DNA of 64,000 nt from Burkholderia catarinensis (GTDB taxonomy: Bacteria > Pseudomonadota > Gammaproteobacteria > Burkholderiales > Burkholderiaceae). This document shows positions 44,724 through 55,037 of the stretch, one piece after another. The position numbers were made by a program, and so were the translations under genes. The first letter of the stretch is position 1; every line of letters starts with the position of its first letter. The notes under the pieces are model-generated. The model was not told the DNA's origin. It saw only the letters and a program-made list of their open reading frames with translations, and made no database searches. Location of the stretch: positions 124,001-188,000 of the forward strand of contig NZ_MDEQ02000012.1 of assembly GCF_001883705.2 (NCBI RefSeq), given 5' to 3'.

Positions 44724-46541
44724 TCACTCGACCGTCACCGATTTCGCCAGATTCCTCGGCTTGTCGATATCCGTGCCGCGTAAACACGCTGCGTGATACG
44801 CGAGCAGCTGCAACGGCACGACGTGCAGAATCGGCGACAACAGCCCGTAGTAATCCGGCATCCGCAGCACCGACACGCCTTCGCTGTTGCCGATTCGCGT
44901 ATCGGCGTCGGCGAACACGTAAAGCTGCCCGCCACGGGCCCGCACCTCCTGCATGTTCGACTTGAGCTTTTCGAGCAGCGCGTCGTTCGGCGCGATCGTC
45001 GCGACGGGCATGGTATCGGTCACGAGCGCCAGCGGCCCGTGCTTCAGCTCGCCCGCGGGATACGCTTCCGCGTGGATATACGAAATCTCCTTCAGCTTCA
45101 GCGCGCCCTCGAGCGCGATCGGGTAGTGCAGCCCGCGCCCGAGAAACAGCGCATTCTCGCGCCGCGAGAATTCCGCCGCCCAGCGCTCGATCTGCGGTTC
45201 CAGCCCGAGCACGTCGTCGAGCGCGTCGGGCAGCCGCCGCAGTTGCATTGTGTAGCGCGCGAGTTGCGCGTCGTCGACATAGCCGCGCAGCCGCCCGAGC
45301 GTGACGGCGAGAATGAACAGCGCGACGAGCTGCGTCGTGAACGCCTTGGTCGACGCGACACCGATTTCCGGGCCGGCCCGCGTCAGGAAGCGCAGGCCGG
45401 TCTGGCGCATCATCGCGCTGGTCGGCACGTTGCAGATCGCGAGCGTGTCGATATGACCGAGTGCCTGCGCATACTTGAGCGCGGCGAGCGTGTCGGCGGT
45501 CTCGCCGGATTGCGACACGCTCACCACCAGCGTGTTCGGCAGCGCGAGCGCGTCGCTGTAACGGTATTCGCTTGCGATCTCGACCTGCGCGGGCACGCGC
45601 GCGATCGTTTCGAGCCAGCGGCGCGCGGTCAGGCCGGAATAATGACTCGTGCCGCACGCGAGAATCAGCACGTTGTCGATCTGCTCGAACGCCCGCGCGG
45701 CGTCCGGGCCGAATACGGCCGGATCGAACAGCCCCGCGTCCGGGATGGTCGCGGCCACGGCCCGCGGTTGCTCGAAAATTTCCTTCTGCATGAAATGCCG
45801 GTACGGCCCGAGTTCGACCACGTCCTGCGCGGAGGAAATGGTTTGCACCGCGCGCTCGACCGGTGCGCCGCTGCGATCGAGCACCCGCACGCCGCCTGGC
45901 GTCAACTCGACGATGTCGCCTTCCTCGAGAAAGATGAAACGGTCGGTGATGCCGGCGAGCGCAAGCGCGTCGGACGCGAGAAAGCATTCGCCGTCCTTCA
46001 CGCCGACGATGAGCGGCGAGCCGACCCGCGCGCCGATCAGCCGCTGCGGCTCGTGCGTGCTGAACACCGCGATCGCGTACGCGCCGTGAAGCTGCGAGGT
46101 CGCGGCGCGCACGGCGGCGAGCAGGTCGCCGTGATACTTGCTGTGGATCAGGTGCGCGACGACTTCGGTGTCGGTCTGGCCGTCGAATTCGTAGTGCGCG
46201 TCTGAAAGTTGCTTGCGCAACGTTTCGTGGTTCTCGATGATGCCGTTGTGCACGAGCGCGATTTCGTCGCGCGAGAAGATCGGATGCGCGTTGCAGGTTG
46301 CCGGCGCACCGTGCGTTGCCCAGCGCGTGTGTGCGATGCCGGTGCTGCCGGTCAGGCCGACGGTGCGCACATGCGCGTCGAGGTCGGCGACGCGCAACAT
46401 GCTGCGCTCGCGGCGCGCGTGGCCGTCGACGACCGTCGCCACCCCGCATGAATCGTAGCCGCGATACTCGAGGCGGCGCAAACCTTCAATCAGAATCGGG
46501 ACGATGTCCCGTTGCGCGACTGCGCCGACGATGCCACACAT
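44724..46541 (-). CDS. glmS: Glutamine-fructose-6-phosphate aminotransferase (isomerizing)
   Basis: 605 aa. Makes glucosamine-6-phosphate from fructose-6-phosphate and glutamine, the first step to UDP-GlcNAc. The N-terminal Cys nucleophile is in [12 protein letters not shown], with [12 protein letters not shown] and HTRWATHG. Two SIS isomerase domains follow ([32 protein letters not shown]) and the C-terminus is [16 protein letters not shown] 46541 has AGGAG upstream. Neighbours are a glycosidase-like gene and wecB rather than glmU, so this may be a second copy serving a surface polysaccharide (inference). Confidence 0.96.
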   Translation of the reverse strand: MCGIVGAVAQRDIVPILIEGLRRLEYRGYDSCGVATVVDGHARRERSMLRVADLDAHVRTVGLTGSTGIAHTRWATHGAPATCNAHPIFSRDEIALVHNGIIENHETLRKQLSDAHYEFDGQTDTEVVAHLIHSKYHGDLLAAVRAATSQLHGAYAIAVFSTHEPQRLIGARVGSPLIVGVKDGECFLASDALALAGITDRFIFLEEGDIVELTPGGVRVLDRSGAPVERAVQTISSAQDVVELGPYRHFMQKEIFEQPRAVAATIPDAGLFDPAVFGPDAARAFEQIDNVLILACGTSHYSGLTARRWLETIARVPAQVEIASEYRYSDALALPNTLVVSVSQSGETADTLAALKYAQALGHIDTLAICNVPTSAMMRQTGLRFLTRAGPEIGVASTKAFTTQLVALFILAVTLGRLRGYVDDAQLARYTMQLRRLPDALDDVLGLEPQIERWAAEFSRRENALFLGRGLHYPIALEGALKLKEISYIHAEAYPAGELKHGPLALVTDTMPVATIAPNDALLEKLKSNMQEVRARGGQLYVFADADTRIGNSEGVSVLRMPDYYGLLSPILHVVPLQLLAYHAACLRGTDIDKPRNLAKSVTVE

Positions 46542-46588
46542 GGCAGGTCTCCTTTCCTTGTGACGATCATGGACCGCGCGCCGTTGGG

Positions 46589-47683
46589 TCAGCGCGATGC
46601 GGTTGCCGTTGCTGTTGCCGCCGCCGTCTTGAATCCGCATCGAGCGGGCGCGACGGGGGCGCCCATCCGGCTTTCGAATGCCAGATAAAGCGACTCCTCC
46701 AATACGTTCCAGTGTGCGCGGTGCCGGTACGGACCGGATCGCACCTGCCAGCAGGCGAGCGTGGTCCAGTCGTTCATCCTGGACGCAACCAGCGCAATCA
46801 GGCTCCACGGATAATCACTGTCGGCGAGTTGCCGCCAGGTCTTGCCGTATTTCTGCATCCACTGCGCATAGATCGTCTCGCCGGATTGTTCGGGTACCTG
46901 AATGCCGGACAGGAGCGGGACGATCTGGGCGATCTTCGCCGGATAAAAACTCGTATCGCTGACCTGCTGCGTGCTGGCGCGAAACCCGGATTGCGTGCCG
47001 CGCCAGAACACCTTCAGGATTGCCGACGCGAGCCGGTCGGCGCGCTCGCTCCAAGGGCCCGCGTGCGTGTAGTCGGCGCGCCGGACGTAGTACGCCGCGA
47101 GCGCCTGGAACGCGCTGTGTACGTCGACGTTGTCCATCAGCAACGCGACGTGCTGGGACGACGAGATCTGATAGACGCCGGCGGGCTTGTCGAGCAGCGT
47201 GTCCAGATGCACGCCCGCGCGGTTCAGGCTGAGTTTCCATGCGGCGGGCAAGCCGTCGGGTGGCGCGAAGCGGGCGAGCAGTTCGATCCAGGTCGCCGTC
47301 ATCGCGTCGTCGGAGTCCGCTTCGGCACATGCGCTGTACCGGCCGTTCTTCACGCAGTAGCGATCGAAGCCGCCATCCTGGCGCTGACGCGGCAACAACC
47401 ATGCGATCCACGCGAGTGCCGCCCGATGGGCGTCGAGTTGCGCGTCGGCGGCGGCAAGCAGCGCCTTCGCCGCGAGATAAGGATCGATGCCGGCGCCGTG
47501 CAGGCGTACGGTGATCGCCCCGTCGGGGCGTTGGTACATCCCGTTGAGCCGGAGTTCGGCCGCGCTCGCGTGCAGCGTGAAGCCGCACGCGGCGACGCAG
47601 CAGGCAACGTGCCACAGGCGGCACAGCGCGAAGATGGCCGCCACGCGCGAGCGTGCGACCGGGAAAAGCGCGGGCCGGGTCAT
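46589..47683 (-). CDS. Periplasmic six-hairpin glycosidase-like protein
   Basis: 364 aa from ATG 47683 (AGGAG nine bases upstream). An N-terminal hydrophobic signal (about residues 15-40, ending near LHASA) predicts export. The rest is helical with repeated aromatic pairs ([59 protein letters not shown]), resembling alpha/alpha-barrel glycosidases or polysaccharide lyases. I cannot name the family or the substrate. It precedes glmS by 47 bases on the same strand and may act on an amino-sugar polymer. Confidence 0.55.
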   Translation of the reverse strand: MTRPALFPVARSRVAAIFALCRLWHVACCVAACGFTLHASAAELRLNGMYQRPDGAITVRLHGAGIDPYLAAKALLAAADAQLDAHRAALAWIAWLLPRQRQDGGFDRYCVKNGRYSACAEADSDDAMTATWIELLARFAPPDGLPAAWKLSLNRAGVHLDTLLDKPAGVYQISSSQHVALLMDNVDVHSAFQALAAYYVRRADYTHAGPWSERADRLASAILKVFWRGTQSGFRASTQQVSDTSFYPAKIAQIVPLLSGIQVPEQSGETIYAQWMQKYGKTWRQLADSDYPWSLIALVASRMNDWTTLACWQVRSGPYRHRAHWNVLEESLYLAFESRMGAPVAPARCGFKTAAATATATASR

Positions 47684-49009
47684 GATCGTGGGCTCCTGCG
47701 CGGTCGTCCTGTGCAATCGTCGCCGGTCGCGGCGTTGGCCGCGTCGCGCCCGGCGAGCGTGTCGACGTTGTGGCTCGGTTCACGTTGGCGCCGGTGAACG
47801 CGAGGCTGGTGCCGATATTCGCGCACACGAGCCGGTTCTTCACATGAGAGCCTGAAGGCGGTTCGCGGATCGCGCGGATGTCAACGGGAAGCGGCGACGC
47901 ATTCGTCGCGCTGGGGCGGTTGTCTTTCGCCCCAGGCGGATGTATCGCGTCGCCTCCCGGCTTCGTTGCTTTGACGTCCCCGTCTGTCCGCTGTCGTGCG
48001 AGTACTTCGGGGCGCACCTGTCTGTTATCTAGCAAGGCGCGAGCCATCGGCCGCGATGCCTCGCGCAGCAAGGAGCGGGGCGCTGGCCGCGTGTGTGGCC
48101 CAAGTGGCGGCGGCGCTTTTTGATTCACCGAAGAATCAGCCTGGATACAAGCGACGCGACCGCGCGACCGGCGTCGCGGCCCGCACGTGTCATGCGGCGA
48201 GCGATTTGTCTGCCGAACCGGTGCCGCCTTTCCCGGCGCGGCTTTGCGTGGCTGGAGAGTCTCGCGCCATTCGTTGCGTGTACATCTTCCGGGAAGCCGG
48301 CGCGGTGCCTGCTGCCGGACGCACGAGATGGGCCGGGACTCCGATGTAACCGCCCCGTTCAGGATTTGCGTTGCACATTCGAAACATTTCCCGCCCGTCG
48401 ATTCGTGCGACGTGAGCGACGCTGCGTGTCGGGTCAATCCTCAGCGGATGACAGGGCCGGTGGTCGATTACGCGCGGCACGCTGCACAGACAAAAGTTGC
48501 GAATCGAGGCGACGCAACGCGCTTCGAAAGATGCGTAAGGTTCGATGCGCAATAGGCGATCGACGTGAATGCGCCATTCATCGGACGACGTCGCCGGATG
48601 GATCGCGCGGCCAACTGATATTTGGCCATATCGCGCTCGCACGGCGATGCGACGCTCGTAGCAGTTATGAAACATTCCGTCACGCGCTGCATGCGTGCCG
48701 TGTATGCAGCGTGAACCGGACCCGGCCGCAGGGCGGCTGGTTTGAATATTGCTGTAAGGGAAGAGACGTGACGAACCGACGTGACGCTCGACGCAGCGAG
48801 GAACGACTCATGACGTAACTGATCAAGTGCAACAGTACGCCGGTAGGACGACGATTCGCGTGGCGAGGACCGCGCGGACAGGGCACCGCGCTCGCTTCGC
48901 GACACTATAGCGTGTCGACCGCGAGCGAGTACGGGAGGCGCCGCCAGAAATAGATGCTTCGCGCCGCGAGCAGGGTCATTCGGCGCGAAGCGGCTAAACG
49001 GGGACAACG
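47684..49009. other. Long gene-poor region before wecB
   Basis: Across these 1.3 kb I see no supportable gene: the open frames are GC-driven, lack ribosome sites and encode Arg/Pro/Ala-rich text. The wecB promoter must lie toward the right end. The region could carry a long leader, regulatory sites or decayed genes. Confidence 0.5.
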
Positions 49010-50227
49010 ATGAAAAAGATTTTGCTTGTGTTCGGGACTCGGCCGGAGGCCATCAAGATGGCACCGCTGGTGCGCGCGTTGAAGGCGCAAGCGAATGTCG
49101 ACGCCAGGGTATGCGTGACCGCGCAGCACCGGGAAATGCTCGATCAGGTGCTGACGTTATTCGACATCAAGCCCGACTACGATCTCAACCTGATGCGGCA
49201 AAGCCAGACACTGACCGACGTGACGACCGGCATTCTTCAGGCGATCGGCGTGGTCTTCGACGAATTGCGTCCGGACATCGTGCTGGTGCACGGCGATACG
49301 ACTACGACGCTCGCGGTCAGTCTCGCGGCGTTCTACCGCTATCTGCCGGTCGGGCACGTGGAGGCCGGTTTGCGCAGCGGCGACATCTGGTCGCCGTGGC
49401 CGGAAGAATTGAATCGCCGGGTGACCGATGCGGTGTCGTCATGGCATTTCGCGCCGACCGGGCAGGCACGCGACAACCTGCTCAGCGAGGGCGTGCCGAG
49501 CGGGGCGGTCGTGCTGACCGGCAATACCGTGATCGACGCGTTGCACGAGGTCAAGCGCATGCTGGACCGCACCCCCGCACTCGCGGACAAGGTCGCCGGA
49601 CAGTTTCCGTTTCTCGACCCGTCGCGGCGCGTCGTGCTGATCACCGGCCATCGCCGCGAGAGTTTCGGCGAGCCGTTCCAGCATTTCTGCGAGGCGCTGT
49701 GCACGCTCGCGAATCGTTATCACGACGCGCAGTTCGTCTATCCGCTGCACATGAATCCGAACGTGCGGGAGCCGGCGCGCGCACGGCTCGGCGGCGTGCC
49801 GAACATCTACCTGATCGAGCCGCAGGAATATCTGTCGTTCGTATTCCTGATGTCGCGCGCGCATTTCATCATCACCGACTCGGGCGGCATTCAGGAAGAA
49901 GGGCCGGCGCTGGGCAAGCCGGTGCTCGTCACGCGCGACACGACCGAGCGGCCCGAAGCGATCCAGGCCGGCACCGCGCGGCTCGTCGGCACCGATCAGG
50001 AGCGGATCGTGTGCGAGGCGTCGCGGCTGTTCGACAGCGAGAGCGCGTACGAGGAAATGGCGCGCGCGAGCAATCCGTATGGCGACGGTCATGCGAGCGA
50101 GCGGATCGTCCGCGCGCTGATGCGTACGCCGGGGGCGACCACGAAGACGACGAGTTTCTCGATGGGTGCCGCGGAGATGCCGTATAACGCGTTGACGCTG
50201 GGGTTGCAGGCGTTGCGGTCGCCGTGA
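49010..50227 (+). CDS. wecB: UDP-N-acetylglucosamine 2-epimerase
   Basis: 405 aa. Interconverts UDP-GlcNAc and UDP-ManNAc for surface polysaccharides. The family motifs are [71 protein letters not shown] and [15 protein letters not shown]. The protein carries a slightly longer C-terminus than the family mean. No dehydrogenase (wecC) follows, so ManNAc would be used directly or processed by an enzyme encoded elsewhere. Long gene-poor regions flank it on both sides. Confidence 0.95.
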   Translation: MKKILLVFGTRPEAIKMAPLVRALKAQANVDARVCVTAQHREMLDQVLTLFDIKPDYDLNLMRQSQTLTDVTTGILQAIGVVFDELRPDIVLVHGDTTTTLAVSLAAFYRYLPVGHVEAGLRSGDIWSPWPEELNRRVTDAVSSWHFAPTGQARDNLLSEGVPSGAVVLTGNTVIDALHEVKRMLDRTPALADKVAGQFPFLDPSRRVVLITGHRRESFGEPFQHFCEALCTLANRYHDAQFVYPLHMNPNVREPARARLGGVPNIYLIEPQEYLSFVFLMSRAHFIITDSGGIQEEGPALGKPVLVTRDTTERPEAIQAGTARLVGTDQERIVCEASRLFDSESAYEEMARASNPYGDGHASERIVRALMRTPGATTKTTSFSMGAAEMPYNALTLGLQALRSP

Positions 50228-51306
50228 GCGCGATTGCGCGGCCGCATGCCGATTGAGCCGGTTGTCCGGAGATCGCTTGAGCGGGGATCGAGGCGACGGA
50301 GGTCGGGCGTCAAGCCGGGCAACCCGCCGATTCTCGAGGAAGGCCCGTGTGCGCATAGTTTCGTTCACGCGACGAGGTGACGGGCGTGACTTCGCGCACG
50401 GGAAACGACACGCGCCGTCCGCGGATTCGATCGATCGCGGAAATCGCAGACGGAAACGCGCGGAATGCACACGCGCAAGGGTGGGCAGCGTGAGCTGCTC
50501 ACCGGATTTTGCCCCGGGCTGAGAGGCAATTTACGAGCGCGGTTCGACAACGCGGCCGACGAGGGTCCCTTCTTCCGAGGGCGCTGAAATACACGTGAAC
50601 GCGCCACCCGATCGAATGATGAAATCGGCTTCCCGATGCGCGCGTCATTGCCACCCCCCATCAGATTGACGGGATCGGACCGATCTCCCGTTACGCTGAT
50701 TTTTGCGATCTTGCCTGCGCTGCCAATGAAATGATTCACCGCAAGCTTGCTCTTGAATCCCCGCACGCGGCCAGGGCAACCACTGCCGAACAAGTCACTA
50801 TTTCACCGGTCAGGGCGGCTCGTATGTCGACCGGACTACAGCGGCCACACGACATATTTTTGCGTCAACTCGGCCGAAACGAACGCATGGTTCGTTGAAA
50901 TCGTCGGTATCCCGTCTGCGCGCCGCACGGTTTGCGCATTGCTGAATGCTCTTCGGACAGGCTCCGATTCGCGAAATCCTCACGATATGCGCCGCCGGCG
51001 CAAAACCACCGCACATCGGTTAAAGTTGGAGCGCCGTTGATTCTCCATACGATTCCGGCGCGCCGATGCCGATATCCGGGGCGGTTTCCTGACAGCCCCA
51101 ACCGGTACGCGTTGCCTGCGCGACGGATTCCGTGTGCCAGACTCCGGGCGAGCAGGTATCCGCTCTCAACATCTTGACCGCCGTTCCCCCGGCGGAGCAG
51201 TTCACACAGCGGCGCTGGGCCGGTGCAGTCGAACGCACCCGGCGCCGCTCGAATCCCCATCCGGCACTCGTGGTGCGACGCGGGCGCCTCGACCAGGAGG
51301 TGAACG
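50228..51306. other. Gene-poor region between wecB and iorA
   Basis: No supportable gene in 1.08 kb. One minus-strand frame around 50640-50790 (KLAVNHFIGSAGKIAKISVT) reads more protein-like than the rest but matches nothing I recognise and may be a remnant. The right end contains a near-perfect ribosome site (AGGAGGTGA, 51295-51303) for the next gene. Confidence 0.5.
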
Positions 51307-51768
51307 ATGATCACGCTGACCGTCAACGGTAGCGAGCAGCACTTCGACGGCAATCCCGACATGCCGTTGCTCTGGTATCTGCGCGATGTCCTCGGCCACA
51401 CCGGCACCAAGTTCGGCTGCGGCATGGCGTTGTGCGGCGCGTGCACCGTGCATCTCGACGGCGTCGCGATCCGGTCGTGCATCACGCCCGTCGCGGCCGC
51501 TACCGGCAAGCGCGTGACGACGATCGAGGGGCTGTCGACGGACCTTACCCATCCGCTGCAGCAAGCCTGGCAGGAACTGAACGTCGCGCAATGCGGCTAC
51601 TGCCAGTCCGGGCAGATCATGCAGGCCGCGTCGCTGCTGAAGACGAATTCCCATCCGACCGATGCCGACATCGACGATGCGATGTCCGGCAACATCTGCC
51701 GCTGCGGCACCTACACGCGCATTCGCGCGGCGATCCGGCTGGCCGTGCGCCGCGGAGGTGCCGCATGA
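51307..51768 (+). CDS. iorA: Isoquinoline 1-oxidoreductase-type small subunit, two [2Fe-2S]
   Basis: 153 aa. Electron-transfer subunit of a molybdenum hydroxylase. The plant-type ferredoxin Cys set is in [18 protein letters not shown] plus Cys in RSCITP. The second cluster is in [18 protein letters not shown] and [12 protein letters not shown]. The start ATG 51307 is preceded by AGGAGGTGA. It overlaps the large subunit by 4 bases (ATGA at 51765). The substrate is unknown: iorAB-type enzymes oxidise N-heterocycles or aldehydes. Confidence 0.9.
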   Translation: MITLTVNGSEQHFDGNPDMPLLWYLRDVLGHTGTKFGCGMALCGACTVHLDGVAIRSCITPVAAATGKRVTTIEGLSTDLTHPLQQAWQELNVAQCGYCQSGQIMQAASLLKTNSHPTDADIDDAMSGNICRCGTYTRIRAAIRLAVRRGGAA

Positions 51769-54089
51769 GCGCGCCCGAACTCTCCGTCCACAACGAAAGC
51801 CGTCGCGCGCTGCTGCTCGGTTTCGCATCCGGCGGGCTGCTGCTCGCCTTCGGCGTGCCGTCGCTCGCGCGCGCGGCCGCGCCGGTGCAGCCGCCCGTCA
51901 GCGCGAATCCGCAGTATGGCGGCGCGGGGATGCCGCACGGGTTACGCGACGATCCGCACCTGTTCGTTGCGATCGCACCGGACGGCACCGTCACCGTGAC
52001 CTGCATCCGCTCGGAGATGGGGCAGGGCGTGCGCACGAGCGTCGCGCTCGTGGTGGCGGACGAACTGGGCGCGGACTGGGCGCGCGTGAAGGTCGCACAG
52101 GCCGTCGGCGACGAGCCGCGCTACGGCAACCAGAACACCGACGGGTCGCGCAGCCTGCGCCAGAGCTTCGCCGCGCTGCGCCGCGCGGGCGCGGCCGCGC
52201 GCACGATGCTCGAGCAGGCCGCTGCCGCGGCGTGGGGCGTCGATGTGCGCCAGGTCAAGGTGACGGTGCACGAGGTCGTCGACACGAAGAGCGGGCGCAA
52301 GCTCGGCTTCGGCGAGCTTGCGGCGAAAGCGGCCGCGCTGCCGGCGCCGGATCCGGCCGCCGTGGTGCTGAAAGCGCCGGCCGAATTCCGCTACATCGGC
52401 AAGGGCGAAACGGCACTGATCGACGGACGCGACATCGTCGGCGGCCGCGCGCGCTACGGGATCGACACGCGGCTCGACGGCATGCTGTATGCGGTCGTCG
52501 CGCGCCCGCCCGCCTACGGCGACACGGTGGCGTCGTTCGATGCATCGGCCGCCGGGAAGCTGTCGGGCGTCGTCAAGGTCGTGCAGCTCGCGTCGACACC
52601 GCTGCCGTCCGGATTCCAGCCGCTCGGCGGCGTGGCCGTCGTCGCGCGCGACACGTGGACGGCCATCCAGGCGCGCGCGCAGTTGAAGATCGACTGGAAG
52701 CGCGGGCCCAACGCGGACTACGACTCGGTCGCGTATCGCAAGACGCTCGAAGCGGCCGCCGTGCAGCCGGGCGACGTGATCCGCAACGACGGCGACGCGG
52801 CGGCGGCGCTGGCCGGCGCCGCGAAACGCGTGCGCGCGACGTACTACATTCCGCATCTCGCACACGCGACGATGGAGCCGCCCGCGGCCGTCGCGCGCGT
52901 GGCCGACGGCCGCTGTGAAGTGTGGACCTGCACGCAGGCGCCGCAGACCACGCGCGACGAGATCGCGAAGGCGCTCGGGCTGCCGACGGAGCGCGTGACG
53001 GTCAACGTGACGCTGCTCGGCGGCGGTTTCGGCCGCAAGTCGAAGCCCGACTACGTGGTGGAGGCGGCGCTGCTGTCGAAGGCGATGGGCGCGCCCGTCA
53101 AGCTGACGTTCACGCGCGAGGACGACCTCGCGCACGACTACTTCCACGCGGTATCGCTCGAAGCGTTCGACGGCGGGATCGATGCGGCGGGGAAAGTGGT
53201 CGCGTGGCAGCATCGCACGGTCGCGCCGTCGATCCAGTCGACCTTCAAGGCTGGCGTCGTGCACGAGCAGCCGGGCGAGCTCGCGCAAGGAATCGCGGAT
53301 CTGCCGTTCGCGATTCCGAACGTGCGGATCGAGAATCCAGCGGCGCAAGCGCACACGCGGATCGGCTGGTTCCGCTCGGTCTACAACATCCCGCATGCGT
53401 TCGGCATCCAGAGCTTCGTGTCGGAGCTGGCGCACGCGGCCGGCCGCGACCCGAAGGATTTCCTGCTCGAGCTGATCGGGCCCGCGCGGCGTTTCGAGCC
53501 GCACATCACGGTGAAGAACGTGAACTACGGCGAGGATCCCGCGCTGTATCCGATCGACACCGGGCGGCTGCGACGCGTGATCGAGACGGTCGCGCGCGAA
53601 GCCGGCTGGGGGCGCAAGCTGTCGAAGGGGCACGGGCTCGGGATCGCCGCGCATCGCAGCTTCGTGTCGTACACGGCGGCGGTGTGCGAGGTGCAGGTCG
53701 ACGCGGACGGCAGGATTTCGGTGCCGCGCGTCGACATCGCGATCGACTGCGGGCCGCAGGTCAATCCGGAGCGCGTGCGCTCGCAACTCGAGGGCGCGGT
53801 GGTGATGGGGCTCGGCATCGCGTTGCACGGCGAGATCACGTTCAAGGACGGCCATCCGGAACAGGGCAACTTCAACGGTTTCCAGGTACTGAGAATGAAC
53901 GAGGCGCCGCGCGAAATCCGCGTGCATCTCGTCGCGCCGGACGATTTTGCGACGCCGCTCGGCGGCGTCGGCGAGCCGGGCCTGCCGCCCGTCGCGCCGG
54001 CGTTGACCAACGCGATCTTCGCGGCGACCGGCACGCGCATCCGCAGCCTGCCGGTCGCCGATCAGCTCGCGAAGCCGCGGGCGGGTTGA
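51765..54089 (+). CDS. iorB: Molybdopterin-binding large subunit (IorB/aldehyde oxidase type)
   Basis: 774 aa from ATG 51765; the longer frame upstream shadows iorA. A Tat-like signal ([20 protein letters not shown], residues about 11-30) suggests export of the folded complex. Xanthine-oxidase-type cofactor motifs include [43 protein letters not shown] and [10 protein letters not shown] near the C-terminus with its catalytic Glu. It works with the iron-sulfur subunit just upstream. No cytochrome c subunit gene, often the third partner, lies beside it. Confidence 0.9.
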   Translation: MSAPELSVHNESRRALLLGFASGGLLLAFGVPSLARAAAPVQPPVSANPQYGGAGMPHGLRDDPHLFVAIAPDGTVTVTCIRSEMGQGVRTSVALVVADELGADWARVKVAQAVGDEPRYGNQNTDGSRSLRQSFAALRRAGAAARTMLEQAAAAAWGVDVRQVKVTVHEVVDTKSGRKLGFGELAAKAAALPAPDPAAVVLKAPAEFRYIGKGETALIDGRDIVGGRARYGIDTRLDGMLYAVVARPPAYGDTVASFDASAAGKLSGVVKVVQLASTPLPSGFQPLGGVAVVARDTWTAIQARAQLKIDWKRGPNADYDSVAYRKTLEAAAVQPGDVIRNDGDAAAALAGAAKRVRATYYIPHLAHATMEPPAAVARVADGRCEVWTCTQAPQTTRDEIAKALGLPTERVTVNVTLLGGGFGRKSKPDYVVEAALLSKAMGAPVKLTFTREDDLAHDYFHAVSLEAFDGGIDAAGKVVAWQHRTVAPSIQSTFKAGVVHEQPGELAQGIADLPFAIPNVRIENPAAQAHTRIGWFRSVYNIPHAFGIQSFVSELAHAAGRDPKDFLLELIGPARRFEPHITVKNVNYGEDPALYPIDTGRLRRVIETVAREAGWGRKLSKGHGLGIAAHRSFVSYTAAVCEVQVDADGRISVPRVDIAIDCGPQVNPERVRSQLEGAVVMGLGIALHGEITFKDGHPEQGNFNGFQVLRMNEAPREIRVHLVAPDDFATPLGGVGEPGLPPVAPALTNAIFAATGTRIRSLPVADQLAKPRAG

Positions 54090-54160
54090 CGCAAAACACC
54101 CCACGCCGGTCCGCATCGTGCGGCCCGGTACGCATCAATCCCTGAACAAGGAGTGTCGAC

Positions 54161-54928
54161 GTGGCCTCATCCGATGTCAGTGTGAAGCAGGCGGTGTCCC
54201 CCGCCGAATGGGATGCGCGAGTCAACCTGGCGGCGGCCTATCGCCTCACCGCGCTGTTCGGCTGGGACGATCTCGTGTTCACCCACATTTCCGCGCGCGT
54301 GCCCGGCCCGGAGCACCATTTCCTGATCAACCCGTATGGAATGATGTTCGACGAGATCACGGCGTCGTCGCTGGTCAAGGTGAATCTCGACGGACGCAAG
54401 GTGTCCGAATCACCGTACGAGATCAATCCGGCCGGCTTCACCATTCACGGCGCGGTGCACGCGGCCCGCGACGACGCGCTGTGCGTGATGCATACGCATT
54501 CGGTCAACGGCGTTGCCGTGTCGGCGCAGGAAGCGGGCCTGCTGCCGCTGTCGCAGCAGTCGCTCGGCGTGCTGGCATCGCTCGGCTATCACGACTACGA
54601 GGGCATTGCGCTCAACGAGGGCGAGAAAGCCCGCCTCGTGCGCGATCTCGGCAGCAACACGAACCTGATGCTGCGCAACCACGGGCTGTTGACCGTCGGC
54701 GCCACGCCGGCCGATGCATTCGTCGCGATGTACTTCTTCGAAGCGGCCTGCATGATCCAGGTCCGCGCGCAGGCCGGCGGCTCGGCGCTGTTGCCGATCG
54801 CGCAACCGATCCTCGACGGCATCGGGCAGCAGATCGCCGCGGTGACGCGCGGAATGGGCGCCGGGGCGCTCGTCTGGCCCGGATTGCTGCGCCGGCTCGA
54901 TCGACGCAATCCCGGTTATGCGGAGTAG
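54161..54928 (+). CDS. Class II aldolase/adducin family protein
   Basis: 255 aa from GTG 54161 (AAGGAG upstream). Zinc-binding His residues are visible in CVMHTHSVNG and LRNHGLLTVG; the N-terminus has GWDDLVFTHISARVPG. Members include fuculose aldolases and many decarboxylase-like proteins of unknown substrate. It follows the molybdenum hydroxylase by 71 bases and precedes an acyl-CoA dehydrogenase, suggesting a degradative role. Confidence 0.88.
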   Translation: MASSDVSVKQAVSPAEWDARVNLAAAYRLTALFGWDDLVFTHISARVPGPEHHFLINPYGMMFDEITASSLVKVNLDGRKVSESPYEINPAGFTIHGAVHAARDDALCVMHTHSVNGVAVSAQEAGLLPLSQQSLGVLASLGYHDYEGIALNEGEKARLVRDLGSNTNLMLRNHGLLTVGATPADAFVAMYFFEAACMIQVRAQAGGSALLPIAQPILDGIGQQIAAVTRGMGAGALVWPGLLRRLDRRNPGYAE

Positions 54929-55037
54929 CGCATTCGTCGTTGTTGTTTGCGAACGACCGTGCTAAATTCGTGCCGGCACTTGCAATCACGGAACCCTTCA
55001 TTCGGCTGACAAGGCCGGCACCCCGGGAGGCAGCACG

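Noticed and set aside
46542..46588. A glmS ribozyme in the leader
   Set aside because: The gap is too short and that element belongs to Gram-positive bacteria; none of its core is visible.
46815..48437. A 540-codon minus-strand frame running beyond the glycosidase-like gene
   Set aside because: Half is a frame shadow of that gene and the rest is Arg/Pro-rich with no start signal.
51942..54116. A 724-codon minus-strand frame opposite iorB
   Set aside because: Same codon-bias artefact; the plus-strand gene carries clear cofactor motifs.
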